Positions 5,739 to 8,167 of a DNA stretch of 8,167 bases are shown here, in pieces (position 1 is the first letter of the stretch; the number at the start of each line of letters is the position of its first letter). The position numbers and the translations under genes were made by a program. The stretch spans positions 1 to 8,167 of the forward strand of contig JAKMFF010000076.1 in NCBI GenBank assembly GCA_022425585.1, given 5' to 3'. The notes below the pieces were generated by a model. It worked only from the letters and a program-made list of their open reading frames with translations, did not search any database and had not been told where the DNA came from. Source of the DNA: Candidatus Poseidoniaceae archaeon (GTDB lineage Archaea > Thermoplasmatota > Poseidoniia > Poseidoniales > Poseidoniaceae).

Positions 5739-8021
5739 TCAAGCCACCCCCCATAGTAGGAAGAAAATTGCTAAGGTTCCAACTGAGACCATTAGAATAT
5801 AATCGCGAGCAGACCCTGTAGTCATTGAACGAACAACTTTGGAAATTGATTGAGTCCCAGTTTCAATCTTCTTGATTACTCCATCAACGACATTCTTGTC
5901 GGTTTCTGCTGATTTATCGGAAAACCCAGCTACTATCTTGAGCATTGCCATGTCGTAATAGTGGTCGATGTAGAGACGGTTTTCAAGTGCCCTAGATAAT
6001 CCAGAGTTAGCGATTGCTTGGTTGTCGAAATTATATCGACCGTAGACCCAAGCATTTAGTCTGATAATAGGCTTCATCCATGGCTTAACTTTCTCACCTT
6101 CAGCTAAACTGCCACCATATAGCGAAAGCGCAAGACCTGGACCTAATACTGCACCAATGGCAATTGCTACATAAGTTAGAATGAAGAAGAACGTGTCCCC
6201 ATTAGCAAATGCGTGACTCATTTCATAAGCGATACCATCAAGCAGATTCTTTTCAGATAATAGGCCATATTCGCTGTCTGGTGCCCAGTGAGTGAAGCCC
6301 ATTCCAGCAAACAAAATAGCTGACAGGGTAACAAATGTTAGGACAAATAACGGGATTTTAATCCAAGTATTAGTTTGACCAACGTGGGCAGCAACTTCGG
6401 TCTTTGGTTTGCCAGCGAAGGTCTTCAGCCACATTCTTGACATGTAAAATCCAGTCATTGCGGCTCCAACAAGAACACACATAGCTGGCAAGAAGAACCG
6501 AGGATCCTCTAGAGCAACTCTCCATGCATTGGCAATTATTCCTTCCTTAGACCAAAATCCACCAATAAGTGGAAGACCCATTATTGAGGCAGAACCAACC
6601 AACATTGCGGTAGCGGTAAGTGGCATCTTGGAGGCCAAACCGCCCATGTTGTCCATTGACTGAGCGTCAAATTCTTCTTCATGATGGTCGTCATGTTCAC
6701 CGTGGTCATCGTGATCATCGTGGTGGTCATCATGGTGATGTAGGTGATGATGCGCATGATGTACCTCGTGAATTACTGAACCGCTGGCCATAAACAGCAT
6801 TCCTTTGGCCATAGCGTGATTGAAAAGGTGGAATAATGCAGCACCAAAGGCTACAATCACAATGTAGTGAGCATCGCTATCTGTTTGCCAATCAAGGGTA
6901 TTGGCAAGGAACATTGCGCAACCTAGACCTGTGAAAATGTAGGCTAATTGACTCATCGTTGAATAAGCTAAGACCTTTTTCAAATCATGCTGGACAAAGG
7001 CAATTGCTGCCGCCATTACCGCAGTTATTCCACCAACTAAAGCGATGATGAAGGCAAGGTCGACTAGATCATGTTGTAGATACTCTGAACCGAAGAATGG
7101 AAACATCCTAGCAACTAGGTAGAGACCTGCATTGACCATTGTTGCCGCGTGAATAAGTGCTGACACAGGAGTTGGCCCTTCCATAGCATCTGGCAACCAT
7201 ACGTGTAGTGGGAATTGAGCAGACTTGCCCACTGCACCGATAAACATCATGCCAAGTGCCCATTGCAAAGTGCTAGAAGAAACTCCAGCCATGAATGTCT
7301 CATCGTTAACTGCGCTAAAGATTACGTCATAGTCAAGTGAGCCGAAAATGTCCCACATCATAACTAAGCCGATTATCAAGAATACATCGCCAATACGAGT
7401 GGTTAGGAAAGCCTTCTTTGCCGCATAGGCCGCACTTGGCTTTTCATAATAAAAGCCGATTAGTAGGTAGGAACAAAGACCCATTATTTCCCAGAAGATA
7501 AACAACCAAAGGAAAGAATCTGCTAGAACCATACCTAGCATACCGGAGCAGAATAATACAAATTCAGCATAAAACCGATGGTTACGATTATCATTGATAG
7601 GGTCGGTATTCATGTAACCAATGCTGAAGATATTAATCAGCAAACACAGGAATGATGCGACAAATAGCAACATCACGGTGATGTGGTCGATGTAAATTCC
7701 AAAGCCAAAAGAGATTGAGGTTAAATTGCCACTTTCATAGACACTCGAATTTAACCACAAGAAATCCACGGAATCTTTCATGCTTGCAAATCCACCAAGG
7801 TGATCTTTAATCAACAATAAAGAAATGATCAGACTAGATGCCATAACCACCAAAGCAATTATTCCACCTTCTTTCATGGTGTCTTTCCAAAATGGGTTTC
7901 TGTTGAAGACGCGTCCAAGGAACAAAATCACCGGGAATGCTAGCATTGGAAGAAGAATAATCAGCGGTGCGAATTGCATCAATTCGCTATCGATAATTGT
8001 GTCTGAGCCTGCTCCTGCCAT
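5739..8021 (-). CDS. nuoL: NADH-quinone oxidoreductase subunit L (distal complex I antiporter-like subunit) with His-rich insert
   Basis: NuoL is the distal pumping subunit of complex I. Its C-terminal lateral helix runs along NuoM and NuoN. The product is 760 residues, against about 613 in E. coli. Channel residues are present: E178 in FIFWEIMGLCSYLLIGF, K266 in GAVGKSAQFPLHVWLPDAM, H291 in ALIHAATMV, H402 and K406 in NHAMAKGMLF, and K492-E493 in GGFWSKEGII (family form FWSKDEI). The EGPTPVSALIHAATMV signature is complete. The C-terminal part, with LENRLYIDHYYD and NVVDGVIKKIETG followed by a final hydrophobic segment (about 740-758), fits the lateral helix and its anchor. Odd feature: a His/Asp-rich insert at residues 418-450 before the MGGLASKMPLT helix. 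ATG 8021 has GAGGTG 5 nt upstream, which favours it over M15. It follows nuoK with 9 nt between. Confidence 0.97.
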   Translation of the reverse strand: MAGAGSDTIIDSELMQFAPLIILLPMLAFPVILFLGRVFNRNPFWKDTMKEGGIIALVVMASSLIISLLLIKDHLGGFASMKDSVDFLWLNSSVYESGNLTSISFGFGIYIDHITVMLLFVASFLCLLINIFSIGYMNTDPINDNRNHRFYAEFVLFCSGMLGMVLADSFLWLFIFWEIMGLCSYLLIGFYYEKPSAAYAAKKAFLTTRIGDVFLIIGLVMMWDIFGSLDYDVIFSAVNDETFMAGVSSSTLQWALGMMFIGAVGKSAQFPLHVWLPDAMEGPTPVSALIHAATMVNAGLYLVARMFPFFGSEYLQHDLVDLAFIIALVGGITAVMAAAIAFVQHDLKKVLAYSTMSQLAYIFTGLGCAMFLANTLDWQTDSDAHYIVIVAFGAALFHLFNHAMAKGMLFMASGSVIHEVHHAHHHLHHHDDHHDDHDDHGEHDDHHEEEFDAQSMDNMGGLASKMPLTATAMLVGSASIMGLPLIGGFWSKEGIIANAWRVALEDPRFFLPAMCVLVGAAMTGFYMSRMWLKTFAGKPKTEVAAHVGQTNTWIKIPLFVLTFVTLSAILFAGMGFTHWAPDSEYGLLSEKNLLDGIAYEMSHAFANGDTFFFILTYVAIAIGAVLGPGLALSLYGGSLAEGEKVKPWMKPIIRLNAWVYGRYNFDNQAIANSGLSRALENRLYIDHYYDMAMLKIVAGFSDKSAETDKNVVDGVIKKIETGTQSISKVVRSMTTGSARDYILMVSVGTLAIFFLLWGVA
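5745..5750 (-). promoter_or_regulatory. Shine-Dalgarno site deciding the TTG start of nuoM
   Basis: The minus strand reads GGGGTG, then GCTTGA (containing the nuoL stop), then TTG at 5738. It is encoded within the last codons of nuoL (W-G-V-A-stop), so nuoM translation is probably coupled to termination on nuoL. Confidence 0.6.
6672..6770 (-). other. Histidine/aspartate-rich insert in NuoL (residues 418-450)
   Basis: This stretch encodes 16 His, 8 Asp and 5 Glu in 33 residues, with runs such as HHAHHHLHHHDDHHDD. It directly follows GSVIH at the end of the helix carrying H402/K406 and precedes the MGGL…KMPLT helix. In most NuoL proteins the same place holds a short loop of roughly 10-15 residues. 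The DNA is a degenerate mix of CAT/CAC and GAT/GAC codons and the frame is uninterrupted. Metal binding is a plausible inference only. Confidence 0.85.
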
Positions 8022-8026
8022 ATTTT

Positions 8027-8032
8027 CACCTC
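8027..8032 (-). promoter_or_regulatory. Shine-Dalgarno site for nuoL, overlapping the nuoK stop
   Basis: The minus strand reads GAGGTG, then 5 nt (AAAAT), then ATG at 8021-8019. The first two bases of the site are the last two of the nuoK TGA (8033-8031), so the two genes are probably translationally coupled. Confidence 0.75.
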
Positions 8033-8167
8033 AGTTCCTCAAGACGTCTACATCGTCTAGTGATATCGTTTCATGTTTACCATACATGGCAAGGAAAATT
8101 GCTAACCCAATCGCTACTTCACTCGCAGCAATGGCAATCGCGAATATTGTGTAAACCCAACCAGTTG
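8031..8167 (-). CDS. nuoK: NADH-quinone oxidoreductase subunit K, C-terminal part (cut by window edge)
   Basis: Only the last 44 codons are in the window, first full codon at 8165, stop TGA at 8033-8031. The visible sequence contains FAIAIAASEVAIGLAIFLAM, matching the NuoK/MrpC-like helix that carries a conserved membrane glutamate (equivalent to E72 of E. coli NuoK). It is followed by a short polar C-terminus ending DVDVLRN. NuoK is a small three-helix subunit that joins the quinone-end module to the antiporter-like subunits and contributes a charged residue to the proton path. The order K-L-M-N is the standard one, which supports the call. The MrpC subunit of Na+/H+ antiporters shares this fold but would not be followed by this L-M-N set with typical NuoM and NuoN signatures. 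Confidence 0.93.
   Translation of the reverse strand, partial: TGWVYTIFAIAIAASEVAIGLAIFLAMYGKHETISLDDVDVLRN

Noticed and set aside
6672..6770. The His-rich DNA as a repeat array or CRISPR-like element
   Set aside because: The triplets are degenerate and in frame within nuoL, with no spacer structure; it is coding low-complexity sequence.
5739..8167. Mrp-type Na+/H+ antiporter instead of complex I
   Set aside because: MrpA and MrpD resemble NuoL and NuoM/N, but the K-L-M-N order, the NuoM motif PFHTWLPDAHVQAPT and the NuoL lateral-helix C-terminus fit complex I better.

Overview
The window reads as a piece of a euryarchaeal chromosome. The most likely source is a member of the Thermoplasmatota, such as Marine Group II/Poseidoniales, but this is an inference from gene content and style, not from a marker search. 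Three archaeal-type information genes are present: aIF1A, the RIO1 kinase and a Dim2/PNO1-like KH protein. They adjoin the 3' end of a bacterial-style respiratory complex I operon (nuoK-L-M-N). Base composition is moderately AT-rich by eye. Genes are tightly packed, Shine-Dalgarno sites (GGAGGTG, GAGGTG) are clear, and two genes appear to start at TTG.

Layout, left to right. Positions 1-647 (+) carry the 3' part of a KH-domain protein of the Dim2/PNO1/Krr1 type, cut by the window edge. It converges, with a 4-nt gap, on a minus-strand series covering the rest of the window. In transcription order that series is nuoK (partial, 8167-8031), nuoL (8021-5739), nuoM (5738-4110), nuoN (4108-2381), a 60-nt gap, aIF1A (2320-1649) and RIO1 (about 1626-652). 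No RNA gene, mobile element, CRISPR array or gene-free stretch over 300 nt is visible.

How the genes fit together. NuoL, NuoM and NuoN are the three antiporter-like proton-pumping subunits of the complex I membrane arm, and NuoK is one of the small subunits linking them to the quinone module. All key in-membrane Glu/Lys residues I could check are present, so the arm looks functional. aIF1A, RIO1 and Dim2 all act on the small ribosomal subunit (initiation and late 30S maturation) and are commonly neighbours in Euryarchaeota. Here the trio is kept but Dim2 is on the opposite strand.

Most worth a second look: (1) the aIF1A has a roughly 100-residue acidic C-terminal tail with five spaced [ILM]-F-G motifs. 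Its end resembles the eukaryotic eIF1A tail that binds eIF5B, and its last residues resemble the archaeal ribosomal stalk C-terminus. (2) NuoL carries a histidine/aspartate-rich insert of about 30 residues (16 His) between two core membrane helices. (3) RIO1 has an altered catalytic loop and a very basic N-terminal extension.
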